Assembly (NCBI GenBank): GCA_024169445.1
Contig: JALKFA010000001.1
Location: 1,178,001 to 1,242,000, forward strand
DNA length: 64,000 nt
From: Buttiauxella agrestis ATCC 33320
GTDB lineage: Bacteria > Pseudomonadota > Gammaproteobacteria > Enterobacterales > Enterobacteriaceae
Direction of reading: 5' to 3'
The notes under the pieces were generated by a model. The model saw only the letters and a list, made by a program, of their open reading frames with translations, did no database searches and was not told where the DNA came from. Position 1 is the stretch's first letter. The number at the start of each line of letters is the position of its first letter. A program made the translations under genes and the position numbers. This document shows, one piece after another, positions 28,558-37,445 of the stretch.

Positions 28558-29550
28558 ATGACTCAGCATAAAAATGGATGGTCAAACAGGGAAAGCGCCT
28601 TTGCAGCTTTCACCACCGGTCCACTGATGGACTTCTGGCGGCAGCGCGAAGAGTGTGAATTTTCAGGCGTCGATGAAGTGCCGGTACGCTACGTACGCTT
28701 TCGCGCGCAGGATCATGACAGAGTGATTGTGGTTTGCCCTGGGCGTATCGAAAGCTACGTAAAATACGCTGAACTGGCTTATGACTTGTTCCACTGTGGG
28801 TTCGACGTTTTAATTATCGACCACCGTGGCCAAGGGCGATCCGGGCGAATGCTATCGGATTCACATCGCGGGCACGTGGCGAAGTTTAGCGACTATGTTG
28901 ACGACTTTGACCGCTTTTATCAGCACGAAGTCGCCAATGGCCCGTGGAGAAAACGCTACGCTTTAGCGCACTCTATGGGCGGGGCAATCATCACCCTGTG
29001 GCTTGAAAAAAATTCACAATGCTTTGATGCCGTTGCGCTGTGTGCACCGATGTTTGGTATCGCCTTGCGCTGGCCTGACTGGATGGTGCGCCATATTCTT
29101 GATTGGGCGGAAGGCCATCAACGTATTCGCGAGGGTTATGCAATCGGAACTGGCCGCTGGCGCGCATTACCATTTAGCGTTAATGTCCTGACCCATAGCC
29201 GTGAACGTTACCGCCGCAATCTGCGTTTTTATGCTGATGAGCCAGCATTGCGGTTGGGTGGGCCAACGAATCACTGGGTAAGAGAAGGGATACTCGCAGG
29301 AGAACAGGTTTTAGCGGGAGCCACTGCTATCACCACGCCGATATTTATCCTGCAAGCAGAAGAGGAGCGCGTTGTTGATAACCGCGCGCATGACCAATTC
29401 TGTGAACTTCGAGCTGCGGCGGGCAACCCTTGTGAGGGGGAAACACCTTACGTCATAAACGGTGCGTATCATGAGATCCTGTTCGAAAAGGACGATATGC
29501 GAACCGAAGCGCTGAATGCCATCATCGCGTTTTTTGATCGGCATCGTTAA
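28558..29550 (+). CDS. pldB: Lysophospholipase L2 PldB
   Basis: PldB hydrolyses lysophospholipids at the inner membrane. It has the alpha/beta-hydrolase fold: IIDHRGQGRSGRM, the nucleophile elbow AHSMGGAI (catalytic Ser about residue 142), a late aspartate region and the C-terminal histidine in GAYHEILFE. Length 330, about 10 shorter than E. coli at the C-terminus. It is 28 bases before yigL; in E. coli the small RNA SgrS pairs inside the pldB coding region of this transcript to stabilise yigL mRNA. I did not identify the pairing site here. Confidence 0.94.
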   Translation: MTQHKNGWSNRESAFAAFTTGPLMDFWRQREECEFSGVDEVPVRYVRFRAQDHDRVIVVCPGRIESYVKYAELAYDLFHCGFDVLIIDHRGQGRSGRMLSDSHRGHVAKFSDYVDDFDRFYQHEVANGPWRKRYALAHSMGGAIITLWLEKNSQCFDAVALCAPMFGIALRWPDWMVRHILDWAEGHQRIREGYAIGTGRWRALPFSVNVLTHSRERYRRNLRFYADEPALRLGGPTNHWVREGILAGEQVLAGATAITTPIFILQAEEERVVDNRAHDQFCELRAAAGNPCEGETPYVINGAYHEILFEKDDMRTEALNAIIAFFDRHR

Positions 29551-29578
29551 TTTTCTTCACCAGAGGTTTACTAATCCT

Positions 29579-30385
29579 ATGTACCATGTCGTTGCGTCTG
29601 ACTTAGATGGCACGTTGCTGTCCCCCGACCACCTTCTGACCCCGTATGCTAAAGAAACGCTGAAACTGCTCACCGCTGAAGGCGTTCACTTCGTTTTCGC
29701 GACCGGTCGTCACCATATTGATGTCGGGCAAATCCGCGACAACCTCGAAATCAAAGCCTACATGATCACCTCAAACGGTGCGCGCGTTCACGATACAGAC
29801 GGCAACCTGGTGTTCAGTCACGACCTTGATACCGACATCGCTCATGATCTGTTTGGTGTGGTGCATACCAATCAAGATATCGTGACCAACGTCTACCGTG
29901 GCGACCAGTGGTTTATGAACCGCCACCGCCCGGAAGAGATGAAATATTTTAAAGAAGCGGTGTTCAATTACAGCCTGTTTGAGCCTGGTTTGCTGGAATC
30001 CGATGGCGTCAGCAAAGTGTTCTTTACCTGCGATTCGCACGAAAAACTGCTGCCGCTTGAGCAAGCGTTAATTGCCCGTTGGGGTGACCGCGTCAACGTG
30101 AGTTTCTCAACCCTGACTTGCCTGGAAGTGATGGCGGGTGGCGTATCGAAAGGCCACGCACTGGAAGCGGTATCCAAAGCGATGGGTTATAGCCTGAAAG
30201 AGTGCATCGCTTTTGGCGACGGCATGAACGACGCTGAAATGCTCAGCATGGCGGGTAAAGGCTGCATCATGGGCAACGCTCACCAGCGCCTGAAAGACTT
30301 GTTGCCAGAGCTGGAAGTGATTGGTACCAACGCGGATAACGCCGTTCCACATTACCTGCGTAAAATGTTCCTCGGTAAAGATTAA
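29579..30385 (+). CDS. yigL: Cof-type HAD phosphatase YigL
   Basis: YigL is a Cof-family HAD phosphatase active on pyridoxal phosphate and sugar phosphates; in E. coli it relieves glucose-phosphate stress. Motif I is ASDLDGTLLSPDH (about residues 6-18), then FATGRHH, and motif IV AFGDGMNDAEMLSMAGKG. The start at 29579 (MYHVVASDLDG) follows AGAGG and gives 268 residues; a longer frame overlapping pldB is rejected. Confidence 0.95.
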   Translation: MYHVVASDLDGTLLSPDHLLTPYAKETLKLLTAEGVHFVFATGRHHIDVGQIRDNLEIKAYMITSNGARVHDTDGNLVFSHDLDTDIAHDLFGVVHTNQDIVTNVYRGDQWFMNRHRPEEMKYFKEAVFNYSLFEPGLLESDGVSKVFFTCDSHEKLLPLEQALIARWGDRVNVSFSTLTCLEVMAGGVSKGHALEAVSKAMGYSLKECIAFGDGMNDAEMLSMAGKGCIMGNAHQRLKDLLPELEVIGTNADNAVPHYLRKMFLGKD

Positions 30386-30396
30386 TTCGTGAAAAA

Positions 30397-30421
30397 CGAG
30401 TGGTGAATTAATCACCACTCG
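30397..30421. terminator. Perfect 10-bp hairpin after yigL
   Basis: CGAGTGGTGA and TCACCACTCG enclose the loop ATTAA. On the plus strand no T-run follows; on the minus strand the stem is followed by TTTTT. It may stabilise the yigL 3' end and stop antisense transcription entering yigL. Confidence 0.6.
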
Positions 30422-30497
30422 TCAACCAAATAATTCAACTCCGCGTCATACCCTTCGCTACAATGGTGAATAAATTGCCTGTTGTAGAGACTTCATC

Positions 30498-31397
30498 GTG
30501 CCGTTACTCATCATCACCACCATTCTGTGGGCCTTCTCTTTTAGCCTGATTGGCGAATACCTTGCCGGGCATGTCGACAGCTATTTTTCCGTGCTGATGC
30601 GCGTCGGGCTTGCGGCGTTAGTGTTCCTGCCGTTCCTGCGTTTTAAAGGCTACAGCGTGAAAACACTGCTGCTTTATATGCTGGTGGGTGCGCTGCAACT
30701 TGGTGTGATGTACCTGTTTAGCTTCCAGGCTTATCTCTACCTCACCGTTTCGGAATTCCTGCTGTTTACGGTGATGACGCCGCTGTATGTCACGCTGATT
30801 TACGATTTGATAAGCGGTAATAAATTGCGCTGGGGATATGCATTGAGTGCAGGACTGGCGGTGATAGGTGCGGCGATTATTCGCTATGACAAAGTCAGCG
30901 ATCACTTCTGGATTGGCCTGCTTTTGGTACAGGCGGCAAACATCTGTTTCGCCATCGGTATGGTCGGCTACAAACGCCTGATGGAAACGCGCCCGATGCC
31001 GCAGCACTGCGCATTTTCATGGTTTTATCTTGGCGCTTTTATGGTGGCGGTGACGGCATGGTTTGCGCTGGGGAACCCACAAAAGCTCCCAACGACCCAT
31101 CTGCAATGGGGCATCCTGGTATGGCTCGGCGTGGTGGCATCCGGGCTGGGTTACTTCATGTGGAACTATGGCGCGACTCAAGTGGATGCGGGGACACTCG
31201 GCATCATGAACAACGTGCATGTTCCGGCAGGGCTGCTGGTTAACCTCGCCATCTGGCAAGAGCAACCCCACTGGCCGAGTTTCATTATTGGTGGGACGGT
31301 GATAATGGCTTCGCTATGGGTGCATCGCCGTTGGGTCGCTCCGCGTTCCGCACAAACGGCAGATGCTCGCACGCGTGTGAACGCGTCGAGCGAATAA
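30498..31397 (+). CDS. bioP: Biotin transporter BioP (YigM, GTG start)
   Basis: BioP is a ten-helix EamA-family inner-membrane protein that imports biotin in E. coli. The 299-residue length and the stretches [22 protein letters not shown] and [25 protein letters not shown] match. Start is GTG at 30498 ([17 protein letters not shown]). Its last 113 bases overlap the 3' end of metR on the other strand. I found no convincing BirA operator upstream. Confidence 0.94.
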   Translation: MPLLIITTILWAFSFSLIGEYLAGHVDSYFSVLMRVGLAALVFLPFLRFKGYSVKTLLLYMLVGALQLGVMYLFSFQAYLYLTVSEFLLFTVMTPLYVTLIYDLISGNKLRWGYALSAGLAVIGAAIIRYDKVSDHFWIGLLLVQAANICFAIGMVGYKRLMETRPMPQHCAFSWFYLGAFMVAVTAWFALGNPQKLPTTHLQWGILVWLGVVASGLGYFMWNYGATQVDAGTLGIMNNVHVPAGLLVNLAIWQEQPHWPSFIIGGTVIMASLWVHRRWVAPRSAQTADARTRVNASSE

Positions 31398-32238
31398 ACG
31401 CTTCCGTAGCGGGTTGCCGCTGTTCGCCATCGCGCACGGCGGCATACAACCGGCTCCACAGTCCCTCGCCCAGGGTTTTGGTCACCACCAAACCCTGGCG
31501 TTCAACATTCTCCACCACCCAATGCGGCAGTGCGGCAATGCCCATGCGTGCTGATACCATCTGAATCAATAACAATGTGTTATCGACACTCTTCAGCGAT
31601 GGGCTAACTCCAGCCGGTTGCAAGAAATGGCGCCAGATATCCAGACGTTGGCGCTGCACCGGGTAAATCAACAACGTTTCGCTGCTCAAATCTTCTGGCT
31701 CAATACGCGTTTTGTTTGCCAGCGAGTGATCCGTGGCCAGCACCAGGCGCACTTCATAATCAAACATCGGCGAATAGTGCAGGCCACTGCGCGGCAGAAT
31801 GTCCGAGGTTAAAACGATATCCAGTTCGCTCTGCTGCAAAGCAGGCTGTGGGTCAAACGTCACGCCTGATTTGAAATCCAAATCCACCTGCGGCCAGCTC
31901 TTGTGGAAGTTCTCCAGCGCCGGTGTCAGCCACTGAATACAGCTATGGCATTCGATGGCGATTCGCAGCGTAGTCTGGTGTGGTTCGTTACAAGCCTGAA
32001 GGGCACGGCTTATTTGTGGCAGCACCTGTTCAGCCAGTTGTAACAGCACTTCGCCCTGCGGAGTAAAGCGCAGTGGCTGGCTTTTACGAACAAACAAGCG
32101 GAACCCAAGGCGCTGCTCCAGATCGCTGAACTGATGAGAAAGCGCCGATTGGGTTTGATGCAACGCGGCGGCGGCGGCGGCTAAAGAGCCGCAATTTCGT
32201 AACGCCTGTAGCGTCCGCAGGTGTTTGATCTCGATCAT
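31285..32238 (-). CDS. metR: Transcriptional regulator MetR (LysR family)
   Basis: MetR activates metE, metH and other methionine genes, with homocysteine as co-effector. The LysR-type helix-turn-helix is at about residues 5-60 ([28 protein letters not shown]), followed by the effector-binding domain. The 317-residue length is that of E. coli. It is divergent from metE, with a MetR box across its own start codon. Confidence 0.96.
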   Translation of the reverse strand: MIEIKHLRTLQALRNCGSLAAAAAALHQTQSALSHQFSDLEQRLGFRLFVRKSQPLRFTPQGEVLLQLAEQVLPQISRALQACNEPHQTTLRIAIECHSCIQWLTPALENFHKSWPQVDLDFKSGVTFDPQPALQQSELDIVLTSDILPRSGLHYSPMFDYEVRLVLATDHSLANKTRIEPEDLSSETLLIYPVQRQRLDIWRHFLQPAGVSPSLKSVDNTLLLIQMVSARMGIAALPHWVVENVERQGLVVTKTLGEGLWSRLYAAVRDGEQRQPATEAFIRSTRSHACEHLPFVRNAERPNGDAPIAKPLSPSHQ

Positions 32239-32250
32239 GAATGTCCTTCA
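32238..32250. promoter_or_regulatory. MetR box in the metR/metE intergenic region
   Basis: TGAA-TGTCC-TTCA matches the MetR consensus TGAA-N5-TTCA exactly. It overlaps the metR start codon and is about 105 bases before the metE start, fitting both metR autoregulation and metE activation. Confidence 0.72.
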
Positions 32251-32354
32251 CTTCGGCATGAGCAAATTGCGCTTGAGGATTATACAGTACCTTTGCAAGA
32301 TAGCGGTGTAAACATCTGGATGGCTAAATCTGAAAATTCATCAAGGGGCATAAA

Positions 32355-34616
32355 ATGACAATACTTAATCACACCCTCGGCTTCCCCCGTGTTGGCCTGC
32401 GTCGCGAACTGAAAAAAGCACAAGAAAGTTACTGGGCGGGCAACTCCACTCAGGAAGAATTACTGGCGGTGGGCCGCGAACTGCGTGCCCGCCACTGGGA
32501 ACAACAAAAAGAAGCGGGTGTGGAATTACTGCCTGTAGGCGACTTCGCCTGGTACGATCACGTTCTGACCACCAGCTTGCTGCTTGGCAATGTGCCGGCT
32601 CGTCATCAGAACGCGGACGGCAGCGTCAGTCTCGATACCCTGTTCCGCCTGGGCCGTGGCCGTGCGCCAACGGGTGAACCTGCCGCAGCCGCTGAAATGA
32701 CCAAATGGTTTAACACCAACTACCACTACATGGTTCCGGAATTCACCCAAGGCCAGCAGTTCAAACTGACCTGGACGCAGCTTCTGGATGAAGTCGACGA
32801 AGCGCTGGAACTCGGCCACAACGTGAAACCTGTGCTGCTTGGCCCGGTCACTTATCTGTGGTTGGGTAAAGTGAAAGGCAAGCAGTTCGACCGACTGAGC
32901 CTGCTGAAAGATATTCTTCCGGTTTACCAGCAGGTGCTGGCTGAACTGGCAAAACGCGGTATCGAATGGGTGCAAATTGACGAACCAGCGCTGGTGCTGG
33001 AGTTACCGCAAGGTTGGCTGGATGCTTTCAAACCGGCTTACGACGCGCTGGCTGGCAACGTTAAGCTGCTGCTAACCACCTATTTTGAAGGCGTGACGCC
33101 AAACCTGAATACCATCACCGCGCTGCCTGTGCAGGGTTTGCACGTTGACTTCGTGCATGGCAAAGACGACATCAACGCGCTGCATCAGCAATTGCCTGCT
33201 GGCTGGCTGCTGTCAGCCGGCGTGATTAATGGCCGCAACGTCTGGCGTGCGGATTTGACTGAGAAATATGCGCAGCTTAAAGACCTGGTTGGTAAACGTG
33301 ATCTGTGGGTTGCCTCTTCTTGCTCACTGCTGCACAGCCCAATCGACCTGAGCGTTGAAACACGTTTGGATTCAGAAGTGAAAAGCTGGTTTGCCTTCGC
33401 TCTGCAAAAATGTGCCGAATTGTCTTTGCTGACTGACGCGCTGAACAGCGGTAACACAGAAAAACTGGTTGAGTGGAGTGCGCCGATTCAGGCTCGCCGT
33501 CATTCACAACGCGTACATAATGCGGCAGTAGAACAGCGCCTGGCGACGATCACTGCGCAAGACAGTCAACGCCAGAACGACTACACCGTTCGTGCTCAGG
33601 CTCAGCGTCAGCGCTTCAATCTGCCAGCCTGGCCGACAACGACGATCGGTTCGTTCCCGCAAACCACTGAAATCCGTGGCCTGCGCCTCGATTTCAAAAA
33701 AGGCAATCTGGACGCCAACAACTACCGCACCGGTATTGCTGAACACATCAAACAGGCTGTTGCTGAGCAGGAACGTTTAGGTCTGGACGTGCTGGTTCAC
33801 GGTGAAGCCGAGCGTAACGACATGGTGGAATATTTCGGCGAACACCTCGACGGCTTCGTGTTTACCCAAAACGGTTGGGTGCAAAGCTACGGTTCTCGCT
33901 GCGTGAAACCACCGGTTGTTATTGGTGACATCAGCCGCCCGGAAGCTATCACGGTGGAATGGGCGAAGTACGCGCAATCCCTGACCGACAAACCAGTGAA
34001 AGGCATGCTAACTGGCCCGGTCACCATTCTTTGCTGGTCATTCCCCCGCGAAGACGTGAGCCGTGAAACCATCGCCAAACAAATCGCCTTAGCGCTGCGT
34101 GACGAAGTGGCAGACCTGGAAGCTGCAGGTATCGGCATCATCCAGATTGACGAACCCGCACTGCGCGAAGGTTTACCGCTGCGCCAGTCCGACTGGCAGG
34201 CGTATCTGGAATGGGGCGTGGAAGCCTTCCGCCTGAATGCCGCCGTAGTGCGCGACGACACGCAGATCCACACTCACATGTGTTACTGCGAGTTCAACGA
34301 CATCATGGATTCCATTGCGGCGCTGGATGCAGACGTGATCACTATCGAAACCTCACGTTCGGATATGGACTTGCTGGAATCGTTTAAAGAGTTCGAATAC
34401 CCGAACGAAATTGGGCCGGGCGTGTATGACATCCACTCGCCAAACGTGCCAAGTGTGGAATGGATTGAAGCATTGCTTAAGAAAGCGGCAGAGTCTGTTC
34501 CGGCTGAGCGCTTGTGGGTGAACCCGGACTGCGGGCTGAAAACCCGCGGCTGGCCGGAAACCCGCCAGGCGTTGGCAAACATGGTAAAAGCGGCACAGAA
34601 CCTGCGTAGCGCTTGA
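32355..34616 (+). CDS. metE: Cobalamin-independent methionine synthase MetE
   Basis: MetE transfers the methyl group of 5-methyltetrahydropteroyl-triglutamate to homocysteine. The 753-residue protein is a double barrel with conserved N-terminal [15 protein letters not shown]. Zinc ligands are present: His641 and Cys643 in [10 protein letters not shown] and Cys726 in PDCGLKTR. It is the B12-free route of the last methionine step and is activated by MetR. Ribosome-binding site AAGGGG lies before the ATG. Confidence 0.98.
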   Translation: MTILNHTLGFPRVGLRRELKKAQESYWAGNSTQEELLAVGRELRARHWEQQKEAGVELLPVGDFAWYDHVLTTSLLLGNVPARHQNADGSVSLDTLFRLGRGRAPTGEPAAAAEMTKWFNTNYHYMVPEFTQGQQFKLTWTQLLDEVDEALELGHNVKPVLLGPVTYLWLGKVKGKQFDRLSLLKDILPVYQQVLAELAKRGIEWVQIDEPALVLELPQGWLDAFKPAYDALAGNVKLLLTTYFEGVTPNLNTITALPVQGLHVDFVHGKDDINALHQQLPAGWLLSAGVINGRNVWRADLTEKYAQLKDLVGKRDLWVASSCSLLHSPIDLSVETRLDSEVKSWFAFALQKCAELSLLTDALNSGNTEKLVEWSAPIQARRHSQRVHNAAVEQRLATITAQDSQRQNDYTVRAQAQRQRFNLPAWPTTTIGSFPQTTEIRGLRLDFKKGNLDANNYRTGIAEHIKQAVAEQERLGLDVLVHGEAERNDMVEYFGEHLDGFVFTQNGWVQSYGSRCVKPPVVIGDISRPEAITVEWAKYAQSLTDKPVKGMLTGPVTILCWSFPREDVSRETIAKQIALALRDEVADLEAAGIGIIQIDEPALREGLPLRQSDWQAYLEWGVEAFRLNAAVVRDDTQIHTHMCYCEFNDIMDSIAALDADVITIETSRSDMDLLESFKEFEYPNEIGPGVYDIHSPNVPSVEWIEALLKKAAESVPAERLWVNPDCGLKTRGWPETRQALANMVKAAQNLRSA

Positions 34617-34629
34617 TTTTTTGCCCTCA

Positions 34630-34650
34630 CCCTCTCCCTCAGGGAGAGGG
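34630..34650. repeat. CCCTCTCC/GGAGAGGG palindrome after metE
   Basis: An 8-bp or longer stem (34630-34637 with 34643-34650) 13 bases after the metE stop. It is a repeat family common behind enterobacterial genes and probably protects the metE 3' end. No strong T-run follows. Confidence 0.65.
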
Positions 34651-34708
34651 TATTCGTACATACCGTCGACTCAGCCAATTATTGATATTCCTGCTCCGAT
34701 CACCATCG

Positions 34709-34979
34709 TCAACCCTGGTTTATTTTTTCGATTTTCCAGTTTCTCGGGTCGATGGTCTTACAGAGTTCTAAATCGGTAACATAATAGGCGCCGAGTCTTT
34801 CCTGAGGGCAGTTGCTATAAGGTGAGAACATCAACCATATAGGGAGCAGGAATGCGATAATTAAAATATAAGAAATGTGAAAACACTAAATGCCCCCCCA
34901 AATAAGCTGATGCTGAAAGCAGCAATGCTACATTAGCGAACTTAATAATAATCCAATGTAAAATAGTCTCTTTACTCAT
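34709..34979 (-). pseudogene. Frameshifted gene for a small two-helix membrane protein
   Basis: From ATG 34979 the frame reads MSKETILHWIIIKFANVALL, one hydrophobic helix, then stops at 34815 after 54 codons with an unnatural tail. In another frame the sequence continues as a plausible protein: a second hydrophobic helix (LIIAFLLPIWLMF) and a polar tail with YYVTDLELCKTIDPRNWKIE, ending in TGA at 34709-34711. The two parts would make one protein of about 90 residues. A run of seven C (34893-34899) and a run of four A (34863-34866) lie where the frame changes, so one or two single-base slips explain it. It follows the gene at 34983-35264 by 3 bases. I recognise no family. Confidence 0.55.
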
Positions 34980-34982
34980 TTT

Positions 34983-35264
34983 TTAGCTCGATGCATTAGA
35001 GAATAGATTGAAAAATAGCGACGTATGTTGGCTATTCCATTCCTTTATTCGCTGTTCTTGTTCGAGTGCAATGCGAAGTTTTTCTTTTAGGCTGGCAGAT
35101 AAACCCATTTCGTTATCTAACGTATTTAACCCTACATTTAGACTGATACCTATTGCAATAATAAAAAATGTTGTAAGAACTATTGGTGCACTTAACAAAA
35201 TTGCAATACCACCCACAAACTTTAATGTTTTTATTTTGTTCCCGATAATATTGAGATGCAACAT
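34983..35264 (-). CDS. Hypothetical small membrane protein
   Basis: Encodes 93 residues: a short polar N-terminus, two hydrophobic segments around residues 17-45 (FVGGIAILLSAPIVLTTFF and beyond), then a charged amphipathic helix (LKEKLRIALEQEQRIKEW). I do not recognise a family. There is no ribosome-binding site before the ATG, and the frame stays open for 13 further codons upstream without a standard start, so the gene may be truncated at its 5' end. Base composition is clearly more AT-rich than metE or dlhH, suggesting acquired DNA. It probably forms a pair with the broken gene just downstream. The overlapping plus-strand frame at 35008-35307 looks less protein-like. The 199 bases up to dlhH hold no gene I can support. 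Confidence 0.5.
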   Translation of the reverse strand: MLHLNIIGNKIKTLKFVGGIAILLSAPIVLTTFFIIAIGISLNVGLNTLDNEMGLSASLKEKLRIALEQEQRIKEWNSQHTSLFFNLFSNASS

Positions 35265-35463
35265 TTTTATAAATGAATTATCAACAATGAAATATTCATA
35301 TAATTAAGTGATAATTCATTGGTGGATGGTATGTATTGTCATGGCGGGAATGTAGTTTTCTATTTATTATTCTAATCAGAGTGACATGTTGTTTATCTCA
35401 TTTACGCTATTTCCTTCACCCCTCCTTTGGTTAATACCCTGACCATGGCCAGGGTCGTATTCG

Positions 35464-36291
35464 TTACTTCTTCGCACCATAGCGTACGAACCACTGCAAC
35501 ATGCGTTGCCAGCCATCTTTTGCGGACTCTTCATGATAGCTCGGGCGGTAGTCAGCATTGAACGCATGGCCCGCTTCCGGGTAAACAATGATTTCTGCGT
35601 TGGCATTTGCGGCGCGCAGCGCATGACGCATGGTCTCCACAGTTTCAGGCGGAATACTGGTATCTTCTGCGCCATACAATCCCAAAACCGGCGCGTTCAA
35701 ATTAATGGCAACGTCTACAGGGTAATGCGGTGAATTTAACGACTTTTCGCCGACCAGCTTGCCGTACCACGCTACCGCTGCTTTTAATTGAGGATTATGC
35801 GCGGCGTACAGCCAGGTAATCCGTCCGCCCCAGCAAAAGCCAGTCATCATCAGGCGATGAGCATCACCGCCGTTACGAGCCGCCCAATTGGCGACATGAT
35901 CGAGGTCGGCCAGCACTTGTGCATCAGGTACTTTGGATACCAGCCCGCTGAATAAAGTTGGAATGTCGGCATACTCATTAGGATCGCCCTGACGGAAATA
36001 AAGCTCTGGCGCGATGGCGAGATACCCTTCCAGCGCCAGACGGCGGCAAATGTCGCGAATATGTTCATGCACACCGAAAATTTCCTGCACCACAATTACG
36101 ATAGGCAAAGAACTTGCCGCGTCTTTTGGGCGGGCGTGATAAGCGGGCATATTCTCGCCCCGGGTGGGAATCGAGGTTTCCCCGGCCTGAATTGCGTCAT
36201 CTGGGGTATGCAGTACTGTTGAAGCAGGTGGGGAGGTCGCTGGCGCAAAATTCCCGCCCGGCAAATGACCTGTGGCTTGTTCTTCTTTCAT
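35464..36291 (-). CDS. dlhH: Dienelactone hydrolase family protein
   Basis: An alpha/beta hydrolase of the dienelactone hydrolase family (YsgA in E. coli). The nucleophile elbow TGFCWGGRITW carries a cysteine, the aspartate is near YGAEDTSIP and the histidine in AGHAFNADYRPSYH. The physiological substrate is unknown. From the ATG at 36291, 7 bases after AAGGAG, it has 275 residues; the ATG at 36297 is too close to that site. E. coli has 271 residues, and the difference is at the variable N-terminus. Confidence 0.93.
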   Translation of the reverse strand: MKEEQATGHLPGGNFAPATSPPASTVLHTPDDAIQAGETSIPTRGENMPAYHARPKDAASSLPIVIVVQEIFGVHEHIRDICRRLALEGYLAIAPELYFRQGDPNEYADIPTLFSGLVSKVPDAQVLADLDHVANWAARNGGDAHRLMMTGFCWGGRITWLYAAHNPQLKAAVAWYGKLVGEKSLNSPHYPVDVAINLNAPVLGLYGAEDTSIPPETVETMRHALRAANANAEIIVYPEAGHAFNADYRPSYHEESAKDGWQRMLQWFVRYGAKK

Positions 36292-36407
36292 TAGCATTCT
36301 CCTTTTTGATTAGCGCAGTGCGATAACTATAGCCAGGATTTATTTAGGCTAATCTCCAGACTAAAATGTTTTCGCTGTCTGAAAAAGGAACAGGTAGCAC
36401 GCTTAAA

Positions 36408-36423
36408 TGTGACAGGAGTCACC
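36408..36423 (+). promoter_or_regulatory. Distal CRP site of udp
   Basis: TGTGA-CAGGAG-TCACC matches TGTGA-N6-TCACA at 9 of 10 bases. Its centre is 52 bases upstream of the second CRP site, the same spacing as in E. coli udp, where CytR binds between the two. Confidence 0.82.
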
Positions 36424-36459
36424 AAAAAATATGAAATTGATGTAATTTGTTTCATTCAA

Positions 36460-36475
36460 AGTGAAATGCGTCACG
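36460..36475 (+). promoter_or_regulatory. Proximal CRP site of udp
   Basis: AGTGA-AATGCG-TCACG matches the CRP consensus at 8 of 10 bases. With the -10-like TAAAGT at 36497-36502 the start would be near 36509, placing this site at -41.5 and the distal one at -93.5. The intervening segment is the expected CytR target. Confidence 0.82.
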
Positions 36476-36548
36476 AAATTTTTTGCAGGGGTTCTGTAAA
36501 GTACCTTCTTGAGGCGCAAGCCAATCTATTCAACGCAGGAGTTCTGTT

Positions 36549-37310
36549 ATGTCCAAGTCTGATGTTTTTCACCTCGGCCTAACCAAAAGTGATCTGCAGG
36601 GGGCAACACTTGCCATCGTCCCGGGCGATCCTGAGCGAGTTGAAAAAATCGCTGTGCTGATGGACAAGCCGGTCAAACTGGCTGCCCACCGTGAATTTAC
36701 TACCTGGCGTGCGGAATTAGACGGCAAGCCAGTTATCGTGTGCTCTACCGGTATCGGCGGCCCGTCTACTTCAATCGCTGTGGAAGAACTGGCACAACTG
36801 GGTATTCGTACCTTCCTGCGTATCGGGACGACAGGCGCTATTCAGCCGCATATTAATGTTGGTGATGTTCTGGTGACCACCGCGTCTGTGCGCCTTGACG
36901 GTGCCAGCCTGCACTTTGCACCAATGGAATTCCCGGCAGTTGCAGATTTTGCTTGTACCACCGCACTGGTTGAAGCCGCGAAATCTATCGGCGCGACCAC
37001 GCACATTGGCGTGACGGCATCTTCTGATACCTTCTACCCGGGTCAGGAACGCTACGACACCTTCTCAGGCCGCGTTGTTAACCGCTACAAAGGCTCCATG
37101 GAAGAATGGCAGCAGATGGGCGTGATGAACTACGAGATGGAATCTGCGACCCTTCTGACCATGTGTGCAAGCCAGGGCTTGCGTGCGGGTATGGTTGCTG
37201 GTGTGATTGTAAACCGTACTCAGCAAGAGATCCCGAACGCTGAGACCATGAAGAAAACCGAAAGCCATGCGGTGAAAATCGTCGTGGAAGCGGCTCGCCG
37301 CTTAATCTAG
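36549..37310 (+). CDS. udp: Uridine phosphorylase Udp
   Basis: Udp cleaves uridine with phosphate to uracil and ribose-1-phosphate in nucleoside salvage. The 253-residue protein has the NP-I family phosphate loop PGDPERVEK, the signature [16 protein letters not shown] and the base/ribose-binding [13 protein letters not shown]. It is preceded by two CRP sites spaced for CytR/CRP control. Ribosome-binding site AGGAG precedes the ATG. Confidence 0.97.
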   Translation: MSKSDVFHLGLTKSDLQGATLAIVPGDPERVEKIAVLMDKPVKLAAHREFTTWRAELDGKPVIVCSTGIGGPSTSIAVEELAQLGIRTFLRIGTTGAIQPHINVGDVLVTTASVRLDGASLHFAPMEFPAVADFACTTALVEAAKSIGATTHIGVTASSDTFYPGQERYDTFSGRVVNRYKGSMEEWQQMGVMNYEMESATLLTMCASQGLRAGMVAGVIVNRTQQEIPNAETMKKTESHAVKIVVEAARRLI

Positions 37311-37318
37311 TTTCCCCA

Positions 37319-37345
37319 AAGCCGGTGCAAGCCGGCTTAATTTTT
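37319..37345 (+). terminator. Terminator after udp
   Basis: AAGCCGG and CCGGCTT form a 7-bp stem with loop TGCAAG, followed by AATTTTT. Confidence 0.82.
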
Positions 37346-37445
37346 ACTCTTTGCGTAACACCTCGCAGGAAATCCCTTTTCATCTGGACATTTATACAGC
37401 AGAATTTTATTTTGCTGGGGTTTGGCATGGCTTGTAGGAGTGACT

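Noticed and set aside
30420-30497. Possible BirA operator before bioP (GTCAACC)
   Set aside because: Only a partial left half-site is seen and no matching right half at the required spacing.
32290-32345. MetJ operators in front of metE
   Set aside because: ACATCTGG-ATGGCTAA resembles degenerate met boxes, but no AGACGTCT-like tandem is clear enough to list.
35008-35307. 99-codon plus-strand frame in the metE-dlhH islet
   Set aside because: It overlaps the more protein-like minus-strand frame at 34983-35264, is rich in unlikely Cys/Ser runs and has no ribosome-binding site.
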